Shown here: one piece after another, positions 1-7,721 of the stretch
Numbering within the stretch: position 1 is the first letter of the stretch
Layout of the letters: every line of letters starts with the position of its first letter
Source: Vulcanimicrobiota bacterium
GTDB taxonomy: Bacteria > Vulcanimicrobiota > Vulcanimicrobiia > Vulcanimicrobiales > Vulcanimicrobiaceae
Direction of reading: 5' to 3'
Assembly: GCA_003167055.1 (NCBI GenBank)
Contig: PMUE01000161.1
Coordinates: forward strand, 2,086 to 22,007
Length of the DNA: 19,922 nucleotides
Position numbers and translations under genes: made by a program
The notes under the pieces: model-generated
Told to the model about the DNA's origin: nothing
What the model saw: only the letters and a program-made list of their open reading frames with translations
The model's database searches: none

Positions 1-8
1 CGCGACGG

Positions 9-995
9 CTACGCGTCAGGAACTAAGATAATCTTTCCGATGTGGTTGGAGGATTCGAGCCGAGCGTGGGCTTCGGCGGCTTGTGAAAACGTGAAGACGG
101 AATCGACGACCGGAAAGATCGGGTCACGGTTGGGAAGCAACGGCCAGATCTCTTTTCGGAGGCCGTCTGCGATTTTCGCCTTCTCTGCGCTGGTGCGGGG
201 GCGCAGGCTGGAGCCGAGAATTGAGGCGCGGCGCTGGATCAAGTAGCGTAAGTCAATCGTCGATTCCATGCCGCCGGCGTGTGCGATACAGGTGATGCGG
301 CCGTCGGTTGCGAGCGCGCGCAGGTCGCGGTTGATGTACTCGCCCCCGACGATATCCAGCACGACGTCGACACCGCGTTTTTCCGTAAACTCGAGCACCT
401 TTTCCACGAAGTCGGCGTTTTTGTAATCGATCGCGGCTTCGGCTCCAAACTCGAGCGTCGCCCGGCACTTCTCTTCGGAGCCGGCCGTGGTGATCGCGCG
501 GGCGCGAACGGCGCGCGCGAACATGATCGCCATCACGCCGATGCCGCTGGTGCCGCCGTGAATCAGCGCAAGTTCACCCTCACGTAAGCGCGCGCGGGTC
601 AGCAGGTTGTCGTAGACCGTGAATGCGTTTTCGGGTAAGGTTGCGCCCTCGACGAACGACCACTGCGACGGCAACGGCAACACTTGGCCGGCCGGGACGG
701 CCGCATATTCGGCGTAGCCCCCGCCGTTGCAGAGCGCGACGACGCGATCGCCGATCGCGAGATGGGAGACGCCGGAGCCGAGCTGCGTGATGCTGCCGCT
801 CACCTCGAGCCCAAGGATCGGGGACGACCCCTTTGGTGGCGGATAGAGCCCTTTGCGCTGCATCGTGTCGGCCCGGCTTACGCCGGCCGCCTCAACCTCG
901 ATGAGCACTTCATCCGGCCGAAGTTCCGGTACCGGACCTTGCGCGACGTGGAGCACCGACGGATCGCCGGGTGCGTCAAACGCGACGTATCTCAC
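9..995 (-). CDS. Zinc-independent quinone oxidoreductase, PIG3-like (MDR superfamily)
   Basis: This 328-residue protein looks like an NAD(P)H-dependent quinone or enone reductase of the medium-chain dehydrogenase/reductase superfamily. It has an N-terminal GroES-like domain (residues 1-120) with YPPPKGSSPILGLEVSG at 51-67, the block seen in PIG3/TP53I3-type enzymes, and a Rossmann domain with the dinucleotide-binding stretch HGGTSGIG at 146-153. No catalytic or structural zinc cysteine cluster is visible, as expected for the quinone reductase branch. I chose the GTG at 995-993, which gives the usual MRYVAFDAPG opening, over a longer reading frame that runs back into queA. The start lies only 4 bases after the queA stop and has no clear Shine-Dalgarno sequence, so translation is probably coupled to queA. 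Its physiological substrate cannot be read from sequence. Confidence 0.88.
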   Translation of the reverse strand: MRYVAFDAPGDPSVLHVAQGPVPELRPDEVLIEVEAAGVSRADTMQRKGLYPPPKGSSPILGLEVSGSITQLGSGVSHLAIGDRVVALCNGGGYAEYAAVPAGQVLPLPSQWSFVEGATLPENAFTVYDNLLTRARLREGELALIHGGTSGIGVMAIMFARAVRARAITTAGSEEKCRATLEFGAEAAIDYKNADFVEKVLEFTEKRGVDVVLDIVGGEYINRDLRALATDGRITCIAHAGGMESTIDLRYLIQRRASILGSSLRPRTSAEKAKIADGLRKEIWPLLPNRDPIFPVVDSVFTFSQAAEAHARLESSNHIGKIILVPDA

Positions 996-999
996 CGCG

Positions 1000-2073
1000 T
1001 TACTGTGCGGGCAGACGGCCCGCGCATCCTTCGCGGCGTTCGACGAACATTGCGTCGCCGAAGGAAAAAAAGCGATAGCGCTGCGCAACCGCCTCCCGAT
1101 ACGCCGCGAGCACGTGCTCACGCCCCGCGAATGCGCTCACCAGCACCAGCAATGTCGACTCCGGGAGGTGAAAGTTGGTGATCATCGCGTCGACCACTGC
1201 AAAGGCAAACCCCGGTTTGATGAAGATCGACGTCGTGGCTTCTTCTGGAACGAGGCCTCCATGCGCTGCAGCGTTCCCCTCGAGGGCGCGAACGACCGTT
1301 GTGCCGGCGGCGATCACCCGGCCGCCGCGCGCGCGAGCGCGCTCAATGGCAGCAACCGCGGGCGATTCGATCCGGTAGCGCTCGGCGTGCATCGTATGTT
1401 GATCGAGCCGTTCGTGTTTCATCGGGCGGAACGTACCCAGCCCCACGTCGAGCGTGATTTCGGCGATGGTTGCGCCGGTCGCCGCGATGCGTTCCAGGAG
1501 TGCCTTGGTGAAGTGCAACGATGCGGTCGGTGCCGCAACGCTTCCCGGATCGCGCGCGAAAACCGTCTGATAACGTGCCTGCGCTTCGTCGGAATCATTG
1601 TGAATGTACGGCGGCAACGGTAAGCGTCCGGCGCGCTCCAAGAACCGCTCGAAACTTTCGTCGAGCGCGAATTCCAGTTCGCGAATGCCCTCGTCCGCTT
1701 CCGCGACGACACGTGCGTATGCGCGATCGTCGAAACGAATGACGGAACCGGCGCGCAGTCGCCGGGCCGGGCGCACGAGCGCCGTCCAACGTGTCGCCGC
1801 CGCATCGTAGCGCATCGACCCGGCGGGATGCAGTAACAGGACTTCGACGGCGCCGGCGCTCCCGTCGCGCGTCCCCCACAGACGCGCGGCAATGACTCGC
1901 GTGCGGTTGAGCACCAGCACGTCTTCCGGGCGGATCAGCGACGGAAGGTCGGAGAAAATTCGGTGCTCGACGCGCTGCAAGCCGAGCACCATCAAACGAC
2001 TGGCGTCGCGCTGGGGCGCGGGTGCTTGCGCGATCAGTTCGGGCGGCAGTTCGAAACGATAGGCCGAGGCCAA
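1000..2073 (-). CDS. queA: S-adenosylmethionine:tRNA ribosyltransferase-isomerase QueA
   Basis: QueA transfers and isomerises the ribosyl group of SAM onto 7-aminomethyl-7-deazaguanine in tRNA to make epoxyqueuosine, a late step of queuosine synthesis in the cytoplasm. The 357-residue product carries family blocks in order: FELPPELIAQ near the start, RDASRL, VLNRTRVIAARL, PTASLHFTKALL, ITLDVGLGTFRPM, GTTVVRALEG and NFHLPESTLLVLVSAFAGRE. Length is normal. Many homologues have HVG where this one has DVG; I would not read a loss of function into it. The start is a TTG 14 bases after the PilZ gene stop, and no in-frame ATG or GTG lies between. The gene follows ruvB-spoIID-pilZ and precedes the oxidoreductase. 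A neighbouring tgt, common beside queA elsewhere, is absent from the window. Confidence 0.95.
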   Translation of the reverse strand: MASAYRFELPPELIAQAPAPQRDASRLMVLGLQRVEHRIFSDLPSLIRPEDVLVLNRTRVIAARLWGTRDGSAGAVEVLLLHPAGSMRYDAAATRWTALVRPARRLRAGSVIRFDDRAYARVVAEADEGIRELEFALDESFERFLERAGRLPLPPYIHNDSDEAQARYQTVFARDPGSVAAPTASLHFTKALLERIAATGATIAEITLDVGLGTFRPMKHERLDQHTMHAERYRIESPAVAAIERARARGGRVIAAGTTVVRALEGNAAAHGGLVPEEATTSIFIKPGFAFAVVDAMITNFHLPESTLLVLVSAFAGREHVLAAYREAVAQRYRFFSFGDAMFVERREGCAGRLPAQ

Positions 2074-2087
2074 CGCTTCGAACGCGA

Positions 2088-2465
2088 TTAGCTCGTCAGA
2101 CGCTGCCGTTCGAGCTCCAGGAAGTTGGTGAGCCGCTTGAGGTCTTCTTCCGTGGCATCGATGATGAGAATGCCGACCTGGTAGTTCTCCGCCTGGAACG
2201 CGCGAATCCAGCGCACCTGGCCGCGCAGGCGAAGAAACGGATTGCGCTTCATCGTGAACGTGTACTTTGTACCAACCGGTAGATATTGATCGGCAATTAT
2301 GCGCATCCCGGTCGGCGAAATATCGGCGACGGCTCCGCGAAACAACATCGAGGAGAGCGGGTCTTCGACGACGACGTCGATGTATTTGCGAAGGCGAAGT
2401 GCGTAGCGTTTGTCGCTGTTCGCGTCACCTTCTCCGGCGGATTCATTCGCCGGTCCGTTAGTCAT
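2088..2465 (-). CDS. PilZ-domain protein (predicted c-di-GMP receptor)
   Basis: A 125-residue single-domain PilZ protein. The two c-di-GMP contact motifs are both intact: RxxxR as RYALR at about residues 20-24 and DxSxxG as DISPTG at about 48-53, followed by beta strands typical of the fold (LRGQVRWIRAF, YQVGILII) and a C-terminal amphipathic helix. There is no attached enzymatic or membrane domain, so it probably acts as a soluble adaptor that binds c-di-GMP and then a partner. The start chosen is the ATG at 2465-2463, which overlaps the spoIID stop by 8 bases. A longer reading frame back to 2564 would lie inside spoIID and adds only basic, cysteine-containing sequence. The partner and process are not known; the position between spoIID and queA hints at an envelope role but proves nothing. 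Confidence 0.85.
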   Translation of the reverse strand: MTNGPANESAGEGDANSDKRYALRLRKYIDVVVEDPLSSMLFRGAVADISPTGMRIIADQYLPVGTKYTFTMKRNPFLRLRGQVRWIRAFQAENYQVGILIIDATEEDLKRLTNFLELERQRLTS

Positions 2466-3462
2466 GCTCGATCTCGGTTCCCGGAAAATAGAAATGCAGA
2501 ATGTCGGTAAACGACGCGCCCTCGAGCGCCCGGCCGCGCGCACCCCACTGGCACAGCCCGACACCGTGGCCTAGGCCACCCCCTTCGATAGCGATACGCT
2601 CCGGTGCCTCTGTGGACGGTTCGAATTGGGTAATTAAGAGGCTCGGCAGGACGCGTGTCCCGATGCGCAGGCGAAACGCGCCCCCCTTGATCGGAACATC
2701 GCCGTGCGCACCGTGCAGTACAAAATCGCTGGCGCGTCCGCTCGCGTCGGCGACGCCCTGCTGTACCGCTTGCAAGGGGGCGACCGGCTGCAGTTCGCTC
2801 GCAAACACCTGCGCGACCGCGCCAAGATCGAGTGCGCGATTCCAGCGGTAGTATGGCGAATCAGTACACGTAGTGCACACAATGCCGCTCAAATAAGGAA
2901 TCGGCACGCCGCCCCATGCGCCGGTCGATGATTCGGTATGGCCGCCGCAGCACGAGCTGTACATGACGCGGGCAAAGCCGTCACCGAATCGAAGCACCTG
3001 TGCGCTCGTCGAATCGACCGCGGCGCGACCCGCGGGCGTTTCGCTCGCGATGCCCGCATAAACTTGATCGAGTTCCGAGGGGACGACGTCGTAGGCGCGT
3101 TGCGGGTTGCTGCGCGCAAGCACGTAGGTGCGCGCGCAAACGGCCTGAGCTTGCAGCGCTGCGGGCGGCCACGACGGCGTCATCTCGCGCGGGACGACGC
3201 TGTAGAGATACGCTTCGAGCGGCAACGTATTGACGATTGTGCCGTCGGCCAATGGCGTTGCACTTCCGCGATAGGCGCGCTCATTGAACGTGAATCCGTC
3301 CGGACTGCTTCCGGTAACCGTTCCTCGGCCCAGCAGCACGCGCAGTTCCTGCGTGTTCGCGCTGAGCGCAGGATCGGCGTCACTGCTGCCGGGCGCGGCA
3401 CGGGCGCGCACCGTAGCGCTCGCGGCGAGCGTCAACGCGAGAAACGCGCCGCGTGAAATCAC
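2458..3462 (-). CDS. spoIID: SpoIID/LytB-domain peptidoglycan lytic transglycosylase, exported
   Basis: SpoIID-family enzymes cleave glycan strands of peptidoglycan from which stem peptides have been removed. The 334-residue product begins with a hydrophobic signal sequence ending in ARA-AP (cleavage near residue 22), so it should act outside the cytoplasmic membrane. The family core follows: VNTLPLEAYLYSVVPREM with a probable catalytic Glu at 93, WPPAALQAQAVCARTYVL, the CCGGHTES block at 171-178, CTTC-DSPYYRW near 196-207 and a C-terminal GHGVGLCQWGARGRA. The extra cysteines at 171, 172, 196 and 199 could bind a metal, as reported for some SpoIID proteins. The GTG start overlaps the ruvB stop as GTGA. 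No other sporulation gene is seen, so a general cell-wall or division role (LytB-like) is more likely than engulfment. Confidence 0.9.
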   Translation of the reverse strand: MISRGAFLALTLAASATVRARAAPGSSDADPALSANTQELRVLLGRGTVTGSSPDGFTFNERAYRGSATPLADGTIVNTLPLEAYLYSVVPREMTPSWPPAALQAQAVCARTYVLARSNPQRAYDVVPSELDQVYAGIASETPAGRAAVDSTSAQVLRFGDGFARVMYSSCCGGHTESSTGAWGGVPIPYLSGIVCTTCTDSPYYRWNRALDLGAVAQVFASELQPVAPLQAVQQGVADASGRASDFVLHGAHGDVPIKGGAFRLRIGTRVLPSLLITQFEPSTEAPERIAIEGGGLGHGVGLCQWGARGRALEGASFTDILHFYFPGTEIEHD

Positions 3463-4523
3463 AAGAGCCGGTCCTGCGGCGCGGGCGCAAGCAACCCCAT
3501 GTGCGCGTACGCCGCGGCGGTGGCTTTGCGCCCGCTCGCGGTGCGCACGACAAACCCGGCTTTGAGGAGATAGGGTTCAACCACGTCCTCGAGCGTCTGC
3601 GTATCCTCGTTCAATGACGCCGCGATTGCGGCGATTCCGGCGGGACCGCCGCGATACGATTCGATGAGTGCTTTTAAAAAGGCTCGGTCCATGCGATCGA
3701 GGCCAAGCTCGTCGACGCCCTCGCGCTCGAGCGCTTCGCTCGCAACGGCGTTGGTAACCGCACCGTTCGCACGGACGTCGGCGAAGTCGCGGACGCGACG
3801 CAACAATCGATTGGCGACCCGCGGAGTACCGCGGCTACGCGTGGCGATGGTGCGCGCCCCGTCAACGTCGATCGGAGCACCGAGCAGTTGCGCGGAACGG
3901 GTGACGATCCGCTCCAGATCGGCGGGCTCGTAGTAGTCGAGATGATGCACGATGCCGAAGCGATCGCGCAGCGGCGCGCTGAGCATGCCTGCTCGCGTGG
4001 TCGCGCCGATCAAGGTGAAGCGCTTGAGCGGCAATTTGAGCGTTTTGGCGTAGGCCCCGCGATCGACGACGAAGTCGATTTGGAAATCTTCCATCGCTGG
4101 ATAGAGAAATTCTTCGACGACGCGACCGAGACGATGGATCTCGTCGATGAAGAGCACGTCGCCTTCTTCGAGCGACGTGAGGATGCCGACCAGATCCTTG
4201 GGTTTTTCCAACGTGGGGCCGCTGGTCGGCCGAAAATTCGCGCCGAGCTCGCGCGCGACCAACCCCGCCAGCGTGGTCTTGCCCAGACCAGGTGGACCGT
4301 AGAGCAACACGTGCTCCAGCGGTTCACCTCTGCCCCGCGCAGCTTCGATTGCAATGCGGAGATTCTCGACCACGCGTCGTTGACCGACGTAGTCGTCGAA
4401 CGAGCGTGGCCGAAGGGAGGCGCCGTAGACTTCGTCCTCGAGCGACTCTTGCGGCGAGAGCACACGATCGGCTTGATCGTCTCCCGTGTAGAGGGGCTTG
4501 CGAACGTCGTCGCCGTCGCTCAT
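3459..4523 (-). CDS. ruvB: Holliday junction branch-migration ATPase RuvB
   Basis: RuvB forms hexameric rings on DNA and drives ATP-dependent branch migration with RuvA. The 354-residue protein has the standard layout: N-terminal SLRPRSFDDYVGQ, Walker A GPPGLGKTT at 76-84, Walker B LFIDEIHR at 124-131, the RuvB-specific beta-hairpin region after FVVDRGAYAKTLKLPL, sensor GATTRAGMLSAPLRDRFG at 173-190 containing the probable arginine finger, and the C-terminal winged-helix region with RTASGRKATAAAY. Length is normal. Its ATG overlaps the ruvA stop as ATGA, so the pair is almost certainly translationally coupled, and its own stop overlaps the spoIID start. Confidence 0.97.
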   Translation of the reverse strand: MSDGDDVRKPLYTGDDQADRVLSPQESLEDEVYGASLRPRSFDDYVGQRRVVENLRIAIEAARGRGEPLEHVLLYGPPGLGKTTLAGLVARELGANFRPTSGPTLEKPKDLVGILTSLEEGDVLFIDEIHRLGRVVEEFLYPAMEDFQIDFVVDRGAYAKTLKLPLKRFTLIGATTRAGMLSAPLRDRFGIVHHLDYYEPADLERIVTRSAQLLGAPIDVDGARTIATRSRGTPRVANRLLRRVRDFADVRANGAVTNAVASEALEREGVDELGLDRMDRAFLKALIESYRGGPAGIAAIAASLNEDTQTLEDVVEPYLLKAGFVVRTASGRKATAAAYAHMGLLAPAPQDRLL

Positions 4524-5140
4524 GGCGCCGCCGCCTTGCGGCGATAGATTTGCGCGAGCAGCGTCTCGGCGTCGTCGATCCGTGGATCGCTCTCGAGTGT
4601 TTCGCGGATCATCGCCTCGGCTTCGGAGCGTTTATATTCGAGCTGCAACAGCACTGCCAGCGCCTCATCGGCAAAGTCCGGCATCGCCGCCGGCTCGGAC
4701 GGTTGCGCATCTTGAATCAGTAAGAAGCGCGCAACTTTGCCTTGCAGTTTCGCCACGATGTCGCGCGCCTTCTGCTGCCCGATCCCGGGAAGCTTGCGCA
4801 AGTAGGCGTGGTCGCCGCGATTGATGGCGCTCGCAATCGCCGACATCGGTTCGGAAAACGCGCGCGCCGCGGTCTTGGGACCAATCGACGCGACGCTGAT
4901 CAGCGATTCGAAAAATGCGCGCTCGATCGCGTTGGTGAACCCATAGTAGGTGGCCCGCGCGCTGTTGCCGTCGATGCTGAGCGCCGCGTAGATTTCAAGC
5001 GCCACGCCTTGACCGGGTGCAGCGGTGATCTTCTCGGCGACGCACGGCGGAAGCGTGATTTCGTATCCTAAGCCGGCCGCCTCGAGGACGACGTGCTCGC
5101 CGTCACGTTCGACCAGCGTGCCGCTAATGCGCGAGAACAT
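4520..5140 (-). CDS. ruvA: Holliday junction DNA-binding protein RuvA
   Basis: RuvA binds the four-way junction as a tetramer and recruits RuvB. The 206-residue protein has the N-terminal OB-fold (FSRISGTLVE, GLGYEITLP), two helix-hairpin-helix elements (VASIGPKTAARAFSE and LRKLPGIGQQKARDIVAKL) and, after an acidic and proline-containing linker near 150, a C-terminal domain III (DEALAVLLQLEYKRSEAEAMI) that contacts RuvB. The ATG at 5140-5138 lies inside the last codons of ruvC, overlapping it by 17 bases. The ruvC-ruvA-ruvB order is the classical one. Confidence 0.96.
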   Translation of the reverse strand: MFSRISGTLVERDGEHVVLEAAGLGYEITLPPCVAEKITAAPGQGVALEIYAALSIDGNSARATYYGFTNAIERAFFESLISVASIGPKTAARAFSEPMSAIASAINRGDHAYLRKLPGIGQQKARDIVAKLQGKVARFLLIQDAQPSEPAAMPDFADEALAVLLQLEYKRSEAEAMIRETLESDPRIDDAETLLAQIYRRKAAAP

Positions 5141-5612
5141 GCTCGGACATGTTGAGATACGCGAGCGCGATCGCGAGCGCGTCGGAAACGTCGTTCGGTT
5201 TGGGAGCCACGCGCAGGTTCAGCAAGCGCGTGACCATCGCGTTGACTTGGTCCTTCGTCGCGCTCCCCGAGCCGACGAGTGCGCGCTTGACATGCGCATG
5301 GCCAAGTGTCTGAACCGGGACGCCGGCTTGCGCGCTTGCCAAGCACATGACGCCGCGCGCATGGCCCATGAGGATCGCGGTCATTGGATTCTTGTAGGTC
5401 GTGTAGAGCTCTTCGATGACCACGACGTCGGGCCGCGTTTGTGCCAGGAGTGCGCAGATGCCTTTGTGCAATTCCGCGAGCCGGCGTTCCAGCGCCGCGC
5501 CCGTGGCGGGCGCAACGATGCCGGCCTCGATCAGCGCGACGCCGCGCCCACGCCGCTCGATTGCGCCATATCCGGTGACGCGCAGCGCGGGATCGATGCC
5601 GAGAATTCTCAC
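5124..5612 (-). CDS. ruvC: Crossover junction endodeoxyribonuclease RuvC
   Basis: RuvC resolves Holliday junctions by symmetrical nicking. The 162-residue protein shows the RNase H-like fold with the four acidic catalytic positions visible: Asp7 in ILGIDPAL, Glu67 in VVVIEELY, and Asp141 and Asp144 in PNDVSDALAIA. The KDQVNAMVTRLL segment near 120-131 also fits the family. The start is GTG at 5612-5610 and forms a GTGA overlap with the stop of the upstream kinase gene. This ties DNA repair genes to the cell-wall kinase genes in one continuous transcription unit. Confidence 0.96.
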   Translation of the reverse strand: MRILGIDPALRVTGYGAIERRGRGVALIEAGIVAPATGAALERRLAELHKGICALLAQTRPDVVVIEELYTTYKNPMTAILMGHARGVMCLASAQAGVPVQTLGHAHVKRALVGSGSATKDQVNAMVTRLLNLRVAPKPNDVSDALAIALAYLNMSEHVLAH

Positions 5613-7678
5613 GGGCCGGTGCCGTTGACGATGAGCGTGACGGTCGAGCCCGGCGTGAGATTTTCTCCGACGGCCGGATCGGTGCGAATCACATGACCGT
5701 TGGCGCCCTCCGCCGTTGTGTACTGAATCTTGCCGACGAGGTAGCCGTCGGCGGCAAGCGTCGCCTCCGCGTCCGCAACGGTTTCGCCCTCGGTATCCGG
5801 TATCTGGCCGTTGATCGACAGCGTCAGCGTCACACGTTTCCCGGTGGAAACCTGCGCGCCGGGCGGCGGATCCTGATTGACGATCGTTCCGTTCTTGTCC
5901 GACTGCGTCGAAAACGTGATTGCGGGTTGCAGCCCGAGTTGTTGCAGCTGCGATACGGCCGATGCGTAGCCCGTGCCGACCAGGGACGGGACCACGATTG
6001 CTTGCGCGTTGGTTGCCGGTCCCGTGCTGACGGTTGCATGAATCGTGCCGCCACGTTGCAGCGCTGCGCCGGGCAACACGTCCTGCGAGAGGACGACACC
6101 GCTTCCGACGTTTGCGTCGGCGGCTTGTTGCGACGTGTCGAGATTGATTCCGAGCTTGGCGGCGGTGGCCTGAGCATCGCTCACGGCCATGTTGACAAAG
6201 TTGGGTGCTGCTACGGTTTGCGGGCCTTTCGAAACCGTGAGCGCGATCATCGCACCCTTGTGCACTTGCGAACGAGCCGCCGGCTTTTGGTCGATGACGC
6301 TGTCCTGCTGCGCATTGTCGAAGCGATCGACGCGCTTGACTTTGAAGCCGTCGTCTTCGAGCGTGCGCTGTGCGTCGTTGACGTTGTAACCGCGCACGTC
6401 GGGCAGCCCCACCATCGGGAGTCCATTGCTGATAGCCAGCTCGACCAAGGCGTTGCGATCGACTTTGGATCCTGGCGACGGATTCTGACGAATCACGTGA
6501 TTGACCGGTACCGTGTCGCTCGCCGTCTTGATGAAGCGCGCGATCAGTCCGGCATTGACGACGGCGGCTTGCGCTTGCGTATCGGTCATGTTGGTGTAGT
6601 CCCCAACCGTGACCGACGACGCGACGATCGGCAATGTGAGCGGACGACCGAAAAGTACGTAGCCGATGCCGGTGGCGACCAGCGCGAGCAGCACCAACGT
6701 CACGATGAGCCCGGTCCCCCAGCGCGAGCGCCGTTCTTCTTCTTCGCTGATCGAGGTGTAGCCTCGATCGGGCAGCGGGGAGCGACGCGGAGGCAGGACG
6801 CTGTGCATCATCTGCGTCGGCGCGTCGTCGGCAATTTGATACGCTGGAACGCTCGGGCGCTCGCGCGCCTCGCGAAGTGCCGTCGCAACCTCACTCGCTG
6901 ACCGAAAGCGATTCTCGGGCCGCTTCTGCAACAGCTTGTTGACGATCGCGGCAAGCGCCGGCGATACACCGCTTACGTTTGCGTCGAGCACCGGAACCGG
7001 ATCGCCGATGTGCTTGAGTGCGACCGTCACCGGTGATTCCCCGGTATACGGCAGTGAGCCGGTCAGCATTTGGTACAGGACGATCCCGACGCTGTACAGG
7101 TCGGAACTCTCGTGCAGCTCGTGACCCTGCGCCTGTTCCGGCGAGATGTAATACACGCTACCCATGACGAGCCCGGGCTTGGTCAGCGCCATTGTTTGCT
7201 GTGAGACGGCCCGCGCGATGCCGAAGTCGGAAAGCTTCACGACGTCGTCTTTGGTGACGAGGATGTTCGCCGGCTTGATATCGCGATGCAAAAGCCCAGA
7301 GCGATGCGCGTAGGCAAGGCCGTTGCAGATTTGCGCCGCGTAGTCGATCGCTACCGGCTCGGGAAGCGCCCCGTCGGAAATGATCTCCGCGAGCGACGGC
7401 CCGTCGACCAGCTCCATGACGATGTAATAGGTGTCGCCTTCACGGCCGACGTCGTACGTGTTAACGATATTGGGATGCGAAAGGCGTGCCGCCGATTCGG
7501 CTTCTTGGTAAAAGCGGCGCACGAATTCTTCGTCGGCCGCATACTGCGGGCGTAGCACCTTGATCGCTACGCGGCGGCGCAGGACCGTATCGGTCCCGCC
7601 ATACACCGTAGCCATCCCGCCTTCGCCGAGTTTACGATCGAGTTTGTACCGATTATTGAATGTTTGCTGCTCGATCAC
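5609..7678 (-). CDS. pknB: PASTA-domain transmembrane Ser/Thr protein kinase (PknB/StkP-like)
   Basis: A 689-residue Hanks-type kinase. The cytoplasmic catalytic domain (about 11-272) has the glycine loop LGEGGMATVY at 17-26, VAIK with Lys40, an alpha-C Glu near 59, HRDIKPAN at 131-138, DFG at 151-153 and the activation segment with candidate phosphothreonines before GSVYYISPEQ. A proline-rich and acidic juxtamembrane linker leads to one membrane span at about 321-343. The extracellular part has about five PASTA repeats, each with a proline- or valine-led strand, a helix beginning DAQ or a similar motif, and a GSTVTL-like end. PASTA kinases sense muropeptides or lipid II and phosphorylate division and cell-wall proteins. 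I chose the GTG at 7678, 43 bases after pbpA; the longer open frame only overlaps pbpA. No strong Shine-Dalgarno sequence is seen. A partner phosphatase (PstP) is not in the window. Confidence 0.95.
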   Translation of the reverse strand: MIEQQTFNNRYKLDRKLGEGGMATVYGGTDTVLRRRVAIKVLRPQYAADEEFVRRFYQEAESAARLSHPNIVNTYDVGREGDTYYIVMELVDGPSLAEIISDGALPEPVAIDYAAQICNGLAYAHRSGLLHRDIKPANILVTKDDVVKLSDFGIARAVSQQTMALTKPGLVMGSVYYISPEQAQGHELHESSDLYSVGIVLYQMLTGSLPYTGESPVTVALKHIGDPVPVLDANVSGVSPALAAIVNKLLQKRPENRFRSASEVATALREARERPSVPAYQIADDAPTQMMHSVLPPRRSPLPDRGYTSISEEEERRSRWGTGLIVTLVLLALVATGIGYVLFGRPLTLPIVASSVTVGDYTNMTDTQAQAAVVNAGLIARFIKTASDTVPVNHVIRQNPSPGSKVDRNALVELAISNGLPMVGLPDVRGYNVNDAQRTLEDDGFKVKRVDRFDNAQQDSVIDQKPAARSQVHKGAMIALTVSKGPQTVAAPNFVNMAVSDAQATAAKLGINLDTSQQAADANVGSGVVLSQDVLPGAALQRGGTIHATVSTGPATNAQAIVVPSLVGTGYASAVSQLQQLGLQPAITFSTQSDKNGTIVNQDPPPGAQVSTGKRVTLTLSINGQIPDTEGETVADAEATLAADGYLVGKIQYTTAEGANGHVIRTDPAVGENLTPGSTVTLIVNGTGP

Positions 7679-7721
7679 GTTCGACTCATCGTTTCCCGCT
7701 CCGGAGGTGTTTCCTGCACGA

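Noticed and set aside
853..1623. Plus-strand open frame of 256 codons opposite queA and the oxidoreductase
   Set aside because: Both minus-strand genes have full family motifs; the plus frame spans their junction and shows none.
5693..6901. Long plus-strand open frame (402 codons) opposite the PASTA region of the kinase
   Set aside because: Antisense to a clear PASTA kinase; no recognisable domain and composition typical of a reverse-complement shadow.
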